From the NCBI GenBank assembly GCA_951799425.1, contig OX637403.1:25882811-25946810 (forward strand): a stretch of DNA of 64,000 bases, in the 5' to 3' direction. A program made the translations under genes and the position numbers. The stretch is from Ilex aquifolium. Taxonomy: Eukaryota > Streptophyta > Magnoliopsida > Aquifoliales > Aquifoliaceae. The notes beneath the pieces were generated by a model that did no database searches, was not told the DNA's origin, and worked only from the letters and a program-made list of their open reading frames with translations. This document shows, one piece after another, positions 1 through 12,500 of this stretch. Within the stretch, counting starts at the first letter, position 1. Each line of letters opens with the position of its first letter.

Positions 1-79
1 CTTACAAGTAATAACCACCAACTTCTTAGCCATAAAATATTAATCACCTTCATGATTTATCACTGCTACTTCTATTGAA

Positions 80-116
<37 letters not shown>

Positions 117-577
117 GAGAGGTTACACCAACAATTATAAGAGCTTACTTATTCTCTTGCAATCGGAGCATCTTACTGATATCTGAGTTTTTATCTACAT
201 TTCCGATCTTTTTGGGCACCCCAACATATCAATAACACTACAAAATTGGATTAAATGGGGTTGCAGAGCCGCTGGTAGCATTCCCAAACATACTAGCTGG
301 CCATAAGAATCTATGCACCAAAGTATACAAATTGGGAAATGCACATTGAGGAAGGTACAGGGATTTCAGTGGCAGTGAAGGCAGCAGCATCTCTACAGAA
401 GGTAGTGGTGGTGGTGCCCTTCAATTCCACATTTTACCTTGCAGGAGGTGCAATCAGTGAATCAACCTCCAAGACTCGGCAAATGGTTTCCAGAATGTAT
501 CAGAGTGGAATTCTTAATCTGTCTCATCCATCAGCAACTGGTAATCCCGGGTTTCAAGCTGCTTCGTATAAACAAGA

Positions 578-3500
578 CTACTTGCGCAGCTTGTTTCGAA
601 TTTCGGCAAAGCGATCGGAATCAACCTCTTTTCTCGCAGACGAGTTTGTTCCAGCCTGATCTTTCAGAGCTTCCTTCTCCAATTTCTTCTTTTCAGCCTC
701 TGCCTGCTGTCCATTCTCGTCGCGTGCTTTATTGAACATCTTGGTGAAGACGACCAAAGTTTGTGTCACTGCAAACAGAAAGCCAAAAGAGCTTAACATG
801 GACATGGCATATGCAAACCGACAAATAAGTTACCGACTCATTCGGTTTTTAACATGTAATTGAACAAAGCAAAATTTCTCTGATAAAGAATCATTCTTGT
901 AAATTTACTGATTTATGTGTCGAACATTCACACCCTCTGACTAGGTGAAAAGATCAATACATCCATTCCAGACAAGTTGTGAAAAAACCTAAAACTCAGA
1001 TTATATATAAACACAAAATATATCATAAAGTAGTGTTGGCAGAAGGAAGATAGTAACCTTGTTTTCAATCTCGTCATAATATTTAAACAAATTTCTTACA
1101 TATATATCTTTTTTTGAGGAGCTTATTATAAAAACTGTTTAAAACTTGAGAGTCGTATGTGTGATAAGAACAGTACAGAAAGTCCAAGAATCGTGTGTTT
1201 GACCTAACATGCCTGGTGGGAAAAGCCGTTCCTTATTTACCACTTGACACCCTAATTCCTTTGCTGGCAGAACATTATCTTTTCTACAGTTGTTTTGAAA
1301 ATTCAACATTAACCCCACCCCCCCCCCCCCCCCCCCAAAAAAAAAAAAACAAAAGGAAGTGGTGGGAAGGGGAGTATGCACTGCGGGAGGAAACCACTCA
1401 CTGTGAAGAATTGGTGTACTTTACAGTTGCCAACTCTTAGAGCATCCAAACTAAACACCCTCAACCTGATCAAGCAGCCTTGGGTGGAACCAATCTTTCT
1501 ATATGAGAAACTAAACACCCAAGGCCCAACTTTAATACCAAGTTGTGAATGAAGAAACCTCTCAACCATTTAAAACAAACTTGGATGATCCTAATCTTTC
1601 GATGTGTGATATAAGCTCTCATCCCAACAAAAACTTAATGCTAGTTTATATAATTAAGAACTCACTTTTCTATTTTAACCTCAAATGTTTTACCCATAGA
1701 AAGCACCATTTCAACTCAACTCAATAAACTCTTATCTTAGATTTGACTAATCCTATTTGTCTTTTATACAATCATCTCAATATATCCAACGTATTACATG
1801 TCGAAGGGGGAAACCCTATACAACAGAAATTTAAATAGCCAAAACATAAGTTGGAAAATCTATTGTCAGAACAATTTTCACAATATTATCAGTATATATT
1901 GGTAATCAAAAATCACCATATATCTACCTTAAAAAAAAATCACCACTATATATCTACAAAAAGAGCTTGTATCCACATTTAATGATGAGAACCGCCCAAG
2001 GTTGATTTATATGCTTAAGGGGTCTCTCCACATTGTCAATTGGTTTTGGATTGAATGCTCTAAATGGTATCAAAGCTGGGCCTTGGGTGGTCAACAGACC
2101 AGGTCTCTTACCCATTTAAATTTCGCAATATAGATGATTGTTTATTTGTTTGTTTGTTTGTTAGCTTCACTTGCAAGCCCGGATCTCACATGAGGAAGGG
2201 TGTAATGAGTGCTTGTATCCAATATCAAATGAGACCACCCAAGTTGGTTTATATGCTTAATGGATCTCTCCACTCATTGCCAATTGGTTTTGGGTTGTAT
2301 GCTTAATAATCCAAACCATTCTCCAAAATGGTGTCACTCTTGCCAGCTTGATATGTCACTGCTCCTTAATTTTTCACAGCCAAATTTTACATTCTCCTCA
2401 ATGGCTCTTGGACTAATCTTTGTTCAGAAGTTGTACGTGCCTAGTTATTACTAGACAGATCACTGTAACTTAGGGGATGATATTGGATCATAGAATTCAC
2501 AAAAACCAGGATTGATACCCTCATTATTTGTATCAAAATTGTCCCCAGGCTAATTGTGTAGATGTTTCTGTTTCTTGAGACAGCAATAGAAAGCTGAAAA
2601 GCTTAACAAACCTTGCTCAAAGGGGCATCGAGCTGGATCCTCCCCAAAATACTGGGACAATGAGTCTGCATTTCTTCCCTGCATGACAAACGATTTAGTA
2701 CAAAATGAAGCTCTGAATAGTCGGTTTATTGAAAAAATGAAGTCTGCGGAGAAGGCTCACCACTTCGGAGTACAGAGAGATAAGTGACCTTACTTCAGCT
2801 TCAGCAGTATCAAGGAAACCCTTCAAGACCTTAAAGAGCAGATTCAAGTGTTAACCTTCGTCATTCTATCATCCAAAATCTGTCTGATTCATCCGCTTTT
2901 TAAATTATTTATTCCTAACTTACTTTAGATTACACATTCTGATCTAAAAACTTGATCAGAAAAGAAACAATTGCATAATTTTTTGAAATATATTATGGCC
3001 AAATAGCAGTTCTCATAATCAATAATTCATCCAAGAATTAGTATGATGCGACATTCAAAAGTTGCTTGAAGACGTGTCAGATCTCAATCATGAGTTTATA
3101 GTTTCAAATTTGAACAGTATATGGATGTAAATCACATAGGCTCACCAGAAAGCGGATTGGCACGTACATTTTCTCGTACATGATATCAATCACTAAATTT
3201 TAGTTTATAAATAAACCATCATATAGGCTCAAAACAGAGAAAAAATTAATAGCTGCCTGGAACCTGGACACTAGTGTGGCAAAGAGGTAGTTACTTTATA
3301 ATCACCACAATAAGGTGCCCTTTCTAACAATATAAGAACACAAAACGTCCATAGAATAAAGCAATGTAAGGCCGATCCCTTAGATTTAGCTTCTCAATCT
3401 TCACAGTCATATTAGGAGGTTGAAAACAACGTTACTGTGTGTTAGAATTTCCCTCAGACCTCAGACCCTTGACCGATTGAAGCGCTTAAAGCAATTGGAA

Positions 3501-6500
3501 AGTTTGCCATAGACCGAAAAGACCTATACAGGAGATAGCCGACAGTTGATACCCTTTAATGACCCATATTTCCTGCTGCTAACTTGGGTCCAACCATCAC
3601 TCCGAGACCGTTAACCACCTTCTTTGCATTCTCCGATGCCGCCTGGGCTGGCTGCCCAGATAACAGACGGTCTAATATAGGCTTCTGCATATTTCTCAAA
3701 AAAACCTACTGACTTAGGTTTCTAAAAAGCAACTGACTTCCCAACCCCCCCCCAAAAAAAAAACAAGAGAGAAACCAAAACATGCAGTTCAGAAACTCCC
3801 ATTTTTTGACAGTCATGAGGAATACTACTAAAATGGTACCGTATTGGACACTAGCTGAGACAAAAGGGGAGGAAAAATACAATTTGTCTTGTTCATTGAA
3901 GAATTATAGTCATATCAGTGTTGGTGGGCTGTAACTCATATTTTGTAAACCACCATCACAATCCTCATGTCGTTCTTAGTGTTGCTTTTCAACGACTTGA
4001 TTTATAAGTGGAGACATAAACAAATGCATCTACAAGCATTTATTTATTGGAAGAACGGGTCAAAGAAGTAGGTCATGCAGTATCAAACTAAAAAATATAA
4101 ACTATGAATATAAAAGATAAGATAAAATTAACATGCAGGAGATAAGACATTTCATGCCATTAGTTTGTCATGAAATCCAAACTTTTATTATGCAAACAGC
4201 ACACCAGATTTCCCTTGAAAGAATCCACAAGCAATGTTTGCAAGATTCTCTTAATTACTTAAAGCTGCAACTCTTAAACTTGATATTCCTGATTGCTTCT
4301 TAACTATTATATGACCTGCCTCTATGAAACTAATTGAAGAAACATCACACTCCAATATAGCAAGCTTGAATGAGATTAGGAATCCAATGAAGGTAACCCC
4401 TGATTCCCAATTACCCAGTAAGAAAGGCCTCTGTCCCATGCCATTGTGAAGAAAGGGAAACATCCCTGTCCCAATCACCACACCAAAACCACTCCTAGTA
4501 GCCCTTCAAACCCCTATCCCTCTCACCTCCTCGCTTCAGTGTTTATGAGTAATGAAGCACCATCAAAAGCACTCCCTTTCAACAGCAAACGCAAAACCTC
4601 AGAGCCTACAAGACTTTGTCCAATTATTAGCATACCTCACTCGCTGTCTCCTCCTTTGCGCAGTGAGCAAGTCCACCGTATCATAAATGGTAACAGCATT
4701 CCGCATGAGTCTTTTGGCATAGTTAATGGAGCTTGGGGTCCTTTTTTACTAAGTACATACATATGCAAAGGCACTTGTATAGGAGTAGATATACTATTAA
4801 GGAGATTTTCTCAGGGAGTTATATACTTTCTTTCTTGGCTTTTGAATTGTCACCCCATTCGGCAGGGCATGTTTTACTACATTTTACATGGACATCTGCT
4901 CAGAGGCTTTTAAATTTTCTAACGTATTCTCAGACCTAAATTTATTAGTGAATGAACTATGGAGCCACTCAAGGAAAATCAATTCTGAGAAGGTACACTC
5001 GATACCGGCCGCCGAGAATATCTTCGGATTATGTCTACCATACCTCGGCTGTAGATGAAATTTCAAAGTTAATCAAGGACTTTGTCTTACCCAGAAAGCA
5101 ACATACAGTGAGCATGAGATAACACAGTCGCTACTAACAGTATCAGCAGCAACCTCAAGAAATATCAGAAGAAAAAAGGATGGGAATGGGGGAAGGAAAT
5201 GACCAGCAGTTCTCCTATATTTCTTTAAAGCTCAAGACAATATGCCATTCAGTAATACCAGGTCGGCAATGTACTAAGATTAGAATAATAGCCCAGTACT
5301 TTAATTGTGGCAGATTTGCCTGATGAAGTCACCAAGATCACCATGTAATTCACTTACCTTTTGAAATCCAGCGGATATAGCACCATCGTTCTCTGAAGCA
5401 GTTAGTTCCTGCTCAACCTTTTCAAGACCTTTACTCACTGCTTGCATTTCTTCCGCCAAAGATTTCAATTGGATCTAAACATTTCAATTGATATGGCAAG
5501 GAGAAGAAACAAGCAACAAATTAGACAAGTCAGCTATACACTACCCTATTACATGTTAAGTAAACCAAGGGAAGACCCTAATTTGCAAATCAAACATACC
5601 TTAGAGGCTCCTTCTAAATGAAGGAGATCTTTATCAAAATTCAGCAACTCCGGCAATTTCTCAGCAAGGAGCTAAAGAAAACAATTGATTATAGCATCAC
5701 ATTAGTACCAAAAAAAACTTTGAAAACGAGTATACAACATAAATTGCATATGTGTGAATGCATGGGAAAATAGATACAAATAAGGAAGTATCACAGAAAG
5801 GGCGGGGGTTAAATTAACGATATATCCAAAATAGCAGTTCTGAAGAATCTTTAAAGCAAAGGTACATGCAATCGAGTCCATAATAATTCTTATTTGTGAG
5901 AGGCTGCAAAACTCATTACAAAAAAAATATTGTATGTTGAACGCAATCAAATATCAATTACTCAAAAGCTCCTATACAAATTTCCAACTTCCTCCATAAG
6001 AAGACTGCACGGCTACATACATTCCCTCAAGCACGTTTCTGTAGTCCACCATTTCAAAGAAAGTATGTTATGACAATTCTAGTGCATAAAGAAAGATCCT
6101 AATGTCCTTGTGATCAACTACCATTGGCTTCAACACCAATAAAAAGTGAAAGTACATCATCATTAGCTAAGAACAACTTGATCATAATGCAAATTAAAAA
6201 CTCAATGAATGTGATATTTCTACCTTGCATAAATAATGCATCAAGGTCATTTTGTTGTTTCTTGCGCGAGTATCAGACAATTTAAGAAGGCTATCCAATT
6301 TAAATCCTACGGCTGATCCTGCAACATAGAAATACCGATAAAAGGGTTAGTTTTTACCTCAGAAACTTTTTGCACAACAACAGAGTGCAGGGATAATGTG
6401 GTTTGATCTCAGATACTTACCTCGGGCAGTGCCCTGATTTAGTGCATTTCCCAAAGTGAGAATTGTCTGCATTATTTGACGCAATTTCATGGATTCTTTG

Positions 6501-9500
6501 ACCTACAATTACATGCATAACAATTAACGCGCAGATGATACTTCACAGCCATTAGTGACTTTCGAAGTCTGAATATAAAGATACCTCTCTAGTAGCATCA
6601 TTGATTGTGTTCAGGTTACATCTTAGGTCATTTACCTGAAGAAATCAAAGCTATTAGAATAAACAACCATAACAAATTATGGCAATCATGGTCAAAGAAC
6701 ATACAAATCAGTGTCAGAACAGTCTACCTGACTACAAAATGTAATCGTGAATGAAAATACTCGTAACTTGGATTCCACTCGTGGGACCTTCATTAACTCC
6801 AGGAAAAACTGAAATGCACAATAACATTATGCTTGTCAGTAATAAGAATAGTACATTTGCACTTCCCCGCATCAATGATCAGTAGTGCAGAAGCACCTGT
6901 TCACACTTTCCAAGCATGTCCTTGTCTCCAGTATAGTTCTGAAAGACAGAACAATAACAGTAAGAAACAAAAAACTAAAACCATATACATAATGATACGT
7001 AACACAAATACTGCAAACAAAAAAAGAACATTACACTGTCGAGAAACCAAAATATTATCTAAATTTTAAAGTGAATACCATTCAATTTTTTCATTTCCTG
7101 ATAAAGATTAAAATAGTAAAATTAGATACATATATCATTTCTCACCTTTCGGTTCTAGTCGTGTTGTCTATTTCTCACTGCCTTCACTAGCATTCATTTT
7201 GCATATCTCATCCATGTATACCATAAAGTCAACATACTCTCTGCACACCAGTAGATTCGTATATCTCCATTGAACATGAATCAAGGTGACCATCTTATAC
7301 CCACTTTCTCTCACTGTCCAATTTTTTCTTTTTTCTGATAAGAGACAACATTTTTCTCCCATTATACCCTGTCCATTTTCACCATCCCTTTATATATTGT
7401 CTGAATTTTCAGCACTTTTGCATTTATTATACCTACTGTAGTATACAATATTAGAACACCCCACAAGTATAATTCATTCAAACTATTACGTTTAAGTTCA
7501 CTGCAGGAATTATTCACCCTTCTGATCTCTATGAATTCCTAACTAAAGACACAAAACCATATAATTTCACAAAACATTTGGAATTTTTCTCGTCAACGGA
7601 ATTAATTGAACAGTTTCGTTTTTCTTGCTTGGTAAGGATTGATTGTAAATGCTTTACTTAAGAACATAAGAAACAAAGAAATGACATGAATACTCTGTTT
7701 GGCAGCAAACCGGAATTGAGAAAAAATTACTTCAAATTATGAACTCATTATTGCCATATTCCACTTCCAAGGCTCAAATTACACCCTCCCCAACAGTGTA
7801 AAAGTACCTTCCAATCAATAGCATAAGGTTAGATGAATCATCCTAACTCTACATCATTTAGGCTCTTGCTGTGCGAACTTGGAAACCATTTAGTCGTTAC
7901 AGGAAGATATTTTTAACACAGGCATCAAAAGAAGACAAGGTGCAGGCAGAAAGGAATGGGAGGATAGTCTTCAATTAATCATATCATACTTTATACCGTT
8001 TAACCCAATGTTGATTTGTTTAATTCCCAGTACATAGTAACACTATCTGGAGCCAGTTACATATGAGATCAGCAAGAATGCATCAATTCCATATAGCCTA
8101 ACGATGCACTCAACTAAGAAAAGGACCACTTTGAGTTCACAAGGATTTTATTCCTACTTATTTCTATTTTCTTTATGCTTTCCAGTATGTAAATAATGTT
8201 GATTGTTTAGAGGGAAAAATCAAATTGGAAATTTCATGAAAATTTTCTACACACTCTTATCTGAAAGGAGAGATTGGATAGACACACACAAAGAGAGGAT
8301 GAGGGAGAGGCTTAAAGTCGCTTCCCTGAGCTAAAAAGGCTCTGGCATAGTTTAAAGGACGTAAATAGGTTATGCTAAACATAAATAGTGTCAAAGTCAA
8401 CTTCAGCACAAGCAATCTGGAAGCTTTGTGGTATGGTGAATGTTCCAAGCCTTTAGTAGCCCTCAAGTCTAAGGGAAGCACAATCAATCCATATTTGGGA
8501 GACCTCAGTTATGAAGTCTAATTCAGAGGGTATTAAACTCCTGATCATATCACACGACATTCTGAAGCCATTGATCATATAGCCCACAATTTGGAAAACT
8601 ATAATACATTTGGGAAGTAACAAGAGATTTAACAAATCATAATTGTTAAAGCATTCAACCCAGGATCAATTGACAATGAGTAAAGAGGTCTCTCAAGCAT
8701 AGAAACACACCTTGGGTGCCCCCAATATTCCCATGTGGGATACAACCTCTATTAAACCCTTACTGAGGTGGGGCTCGAACCTAGGGCACATAATTCGTCC
8801 CCAACTATGCACGTTCTACCACTCGGCGCGTTAATCCGCAAGTTGGGAGCTAATCCGCTATAAATTCTCAGATCCACTTCACTAAATTCGCAGATTTACT
8901 TTCTACATTCATGTATTCAAAATTTGTGCTACAACACGTCAAAAATTGCAACTACACAAGTGATTATTTAGCTCTAGCTTCACGCATTAAATTGCTGCAG
9001 CTTCACGTGTTAAATTGCTACAAATTCACGCAAACCTTAATTACAGCTAAGGCCACGTGAAAGTCAGTCAAGACTGACTGAGAAAAGGCCTCTCAAGTTA
9101 CCCTTTATACAGGCTTCGTCCCTTGCCACTTTCTCACATCTTTCCAACGTAGGATAAGTGTGCAAGGCATAAAAATAGCTTTCTTGCTACATTATTCTTT
9201 TTTGTTGTTTCTTGTTCCATTATTCTTTTTTTTTTGTTTCTCTTGTTCCATTATTTACCAAATTATTTCTAGATTTAAAAGCCAAATCACTAGTAATAAA
9301 TTATTTAAATTTATATTTGTTCATAGAATTTAATTTTTGTTAACTTTTATGTACGTAAACATATTTGTGTGTATATTGTATGACACTTTCAATGTGCTCC
9401 CGCTCTGAGGATTTTTTAAATTTTTACGCTTTTGCGCTCTTGCTCTCGCTTTTGCTCTCATCCCGCTCTATGTGATCTAGGCTTGAACTCACCCGTCAGC

Positions 9501-12500
9501 TAACTAACAACTAACAAAAATGCATACCGGAAAATCTAATGGGCACGAGACTAAACCCGCTAACCACTCGAGGGTCAATTCCAATATCATATTAAATCAT
9601 CCAACACAAAACCAATTGCAAAAGAGTAGATATGTCCCCTAACCATTTAAATCAACATTGAGTGACCATAATATTTCGATGTAGAATACGAGCTCTCTTT
9701 ACAATAACCATATGATATCCATCAAGAGATTCGAAGACATAAGATACTTTGCAATATTCCAACCAATATGTCACTATTGTGGACCATCATCACAAATAAA
9801 TTGCATATCAACCAATAATCAGCACATACTTCAACTTTTATTAAGTCAGATATGTTAGAAAGGCACAAAATATGATATCCCTAACTGTGATTTCCATGGC
9901 GAGTCTAAAGCTTCGCAAGAATCGCAACTAATTACGACATACAACTCTCAATTCTTAAGTTAGTACCCTATGTTTGTAAATTTATATATTGCACATCAGG
10001 CACAAACATTAGCAGAGGGGAGATCAGATCCCGAAACCAAAAGTATTGCACCATTTCAAAGAAGGCATTGCAATCCAAAAGTTCCAAATACCCAAATTAG
10101 AGAGAGAGAGAGAGAGAGTACCTTAAGTGTCTCCATTTCTTCTTTTGTAGGGCAGAATTTAATAAGATTCTCAACTTGATCAATGTCCAGGGCCAAAGAA
10201 TCCAAAGCCAGAATCGCTTTCTGGAAACCAAACATAAGTTCAAGTTTTTCAATAATGCTTAACAATTATTTATCAAGAATATACAAACTTTTGTATAAAG
10301 CAATAAGGACCTGATAATATCCTATTTGGTAATATAACAAGTGAATAGACAACACTGTGGCAGAAATAGGAACTAATAGTGAGGGGAAATGCATTGCCCA
10401 CAACCTAATATCCTTCTGATAGCTGTTGAAAATTAGAACCATCCAAACAGCAATGTCAACCCTAAAATTATGAAGAAATATACAAATTGTAACCACAGAT
10501 GAAGCACTATCTACTAAAGAGAGGATTTCGGTAGCATAGAATGCACATTGTAAAGGTCCTTGAAAAATGAAAGTAGCAGAGCAGGTGCGAAGCACTTTAG
10601 ATGAAAGAGATAAGTGAACAGATAATCAGCTAAATCTCTGCACTTGAAGAGCACCTCTTTTAGACAATTGTGACTGGAAAAAGAAAAGAATGACATATAA
10701 AAAAAAAAGAAGGAAACCAACCCCAATGAGGACCCATGACATATGTTACATGCAAGACAAAAAGAAATCAACGTAAGTTGGGTAGTTTTGTTTGGTTTCC
10801 TTGTCTTTAAAATTGTTATTATGGGCTCTTTTCTCCACTCTCCTCAGAGTAGTGTTACTAAACTTTGTAGTAAGGGAATATTGTATGAATAAAATTAGGA
10901 CAAGGAGCTAACCAATCCAAACCATTTCCCTCAAATCCAGAATTCCAACCTAAAAGTATAGTGAACTTGTGAATTAATTTACTTTTTCACAAATTTTTCC
11001 CACGATGTTGCAGGTTTAGATGAAGTAGCAAGTGAATATGAAGATAAATAGGCAATAGGAAGAGAAGAAAACTGGATAAAAAAGAGAACCACAAAAGCAT
11101 AAAAGAGCAGTATGAAGCATAAGGGATTCAGGCTTTGGATTCGATTGTCATTCTTGTTTGGATTCGTCTACCGAGAGATGGTGGATTGATGAAGGCCTTT
11201 AAGAAGAAAGCATTTCAAGAGCATTGACTAGGGAGAACTAGACTGTCCATAAACAATGTACAATGGCAAAGTGCCACTGAAAAATTCATGTCATGGCAAT
11301 AAAATTGCCTGAAAAAATTGTTTAAGGGTCAATTAACCACCTCCATGGCTGGGCAACTAACACAGCAGAAGTCTGAAAATGTTAGCACACATATGATTTA
11401 TATCAGGGAAAATCATATGATACCACAAATTTTTAAAATTTCTGAGAAGGACCTTACAATCTTCTAAAGCCACACATGATACCACAAATTTCTTTATTCC
11501 AAATTGAGTAAGTTGGCATGAAGCATAGGATTTACATCATTCAATTCCACATTCTCTGGCAAATGCCTATTCCTAACACTGTGTATATCAACAAATTGTT
11601 ATACATCAGGGAAAAAACCTTCAAAAAATCTATGTTCCCAAAAACTTACTACTATTCCTTCACCAAAGCCCCATTCATTACCGAACACTCTGGCATTTCT
11701 AGGAACAATTGTCTTTGAAGCCTTTTCATGATCAGTCTTGGAAAAATATATGTTCTTATACCGCTACTTCTTGTGTTCTTAGTTTCAACCAAAATGATGT
11801 GCCACCCCCCTCAATTCAATTAAGAATAGGCAATATGAAAGACTAGATTAACGGCAACGCTAATAAATGTGAAGAGAGCTCAATCACCCAAGTTGGAAGA
11901 TTAAGATGTACTCCACTAACTGCTAATTGGTTTTGAGTTGAATGGCTTTAACATGGTATCAGAGTTGGTATTTGAGTTGCCTGTGCACCAAATCTCACTC
12001 GTTATGGATTCTTAATCTGTTTCTATATACATATATCTCTAGAGCCTGTCATGCCACAAGCAAGCCCAAGTTACACAAGAGGAAGGGTGTGAAGAGAGCT
12101 TGATCTCACGTTGAACTTAGGGCCACCCAAGATAAGGAACTATTGTAATTCTCAATCATTTCATAGCATCGGGCGTGGCTGAACCATCTACGGATGGGGA
12201 GAGCTAATGCACAGGGAAGAAGCTTAGATAAGAGAATACGTTCTCGCATCGCCTTTTTTTGTAGAAAGCTCAACCAACGAGAAAAAGTGCTTGGCCAAAG
12301 CGAAAAAGAGGTTGACCCACTTCATTCGCCAAGCAATGATCTTCACTTCGCGGGAACAACAAAAATTTTAGGGAATCTCCATCTGTAGTGAATTGGTTTT
12401 GATTGAGTGTCTCTAGCATGGTATTAGAGCTAAGTTCACTGGATCAAGTCTCTCACACATTTGAATGCATGGTCTAGTTGTTTGTCTGTTTCATTTCGGT

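Noticed and set aside
339..735. Plus-strand frames of about 100 codons at the window start
   Set aside because: They overlap the antisense of the final formin exon and its 3' UTR; no recognisable content.
4446..4913. 155-codon open frame on the plus strand in a formin intron
   Set aside because: No recognisable domain, low-complexity start, antisense to and inside a well-supported intron.
8745..8850. tRNA-like A and B boxes on the minus strand
   Set aside because: No consistent acceptor, D and anticodon stems could be drawn; better explained as part of a TRIM/SINE-like repeat than as a tRNA gene.
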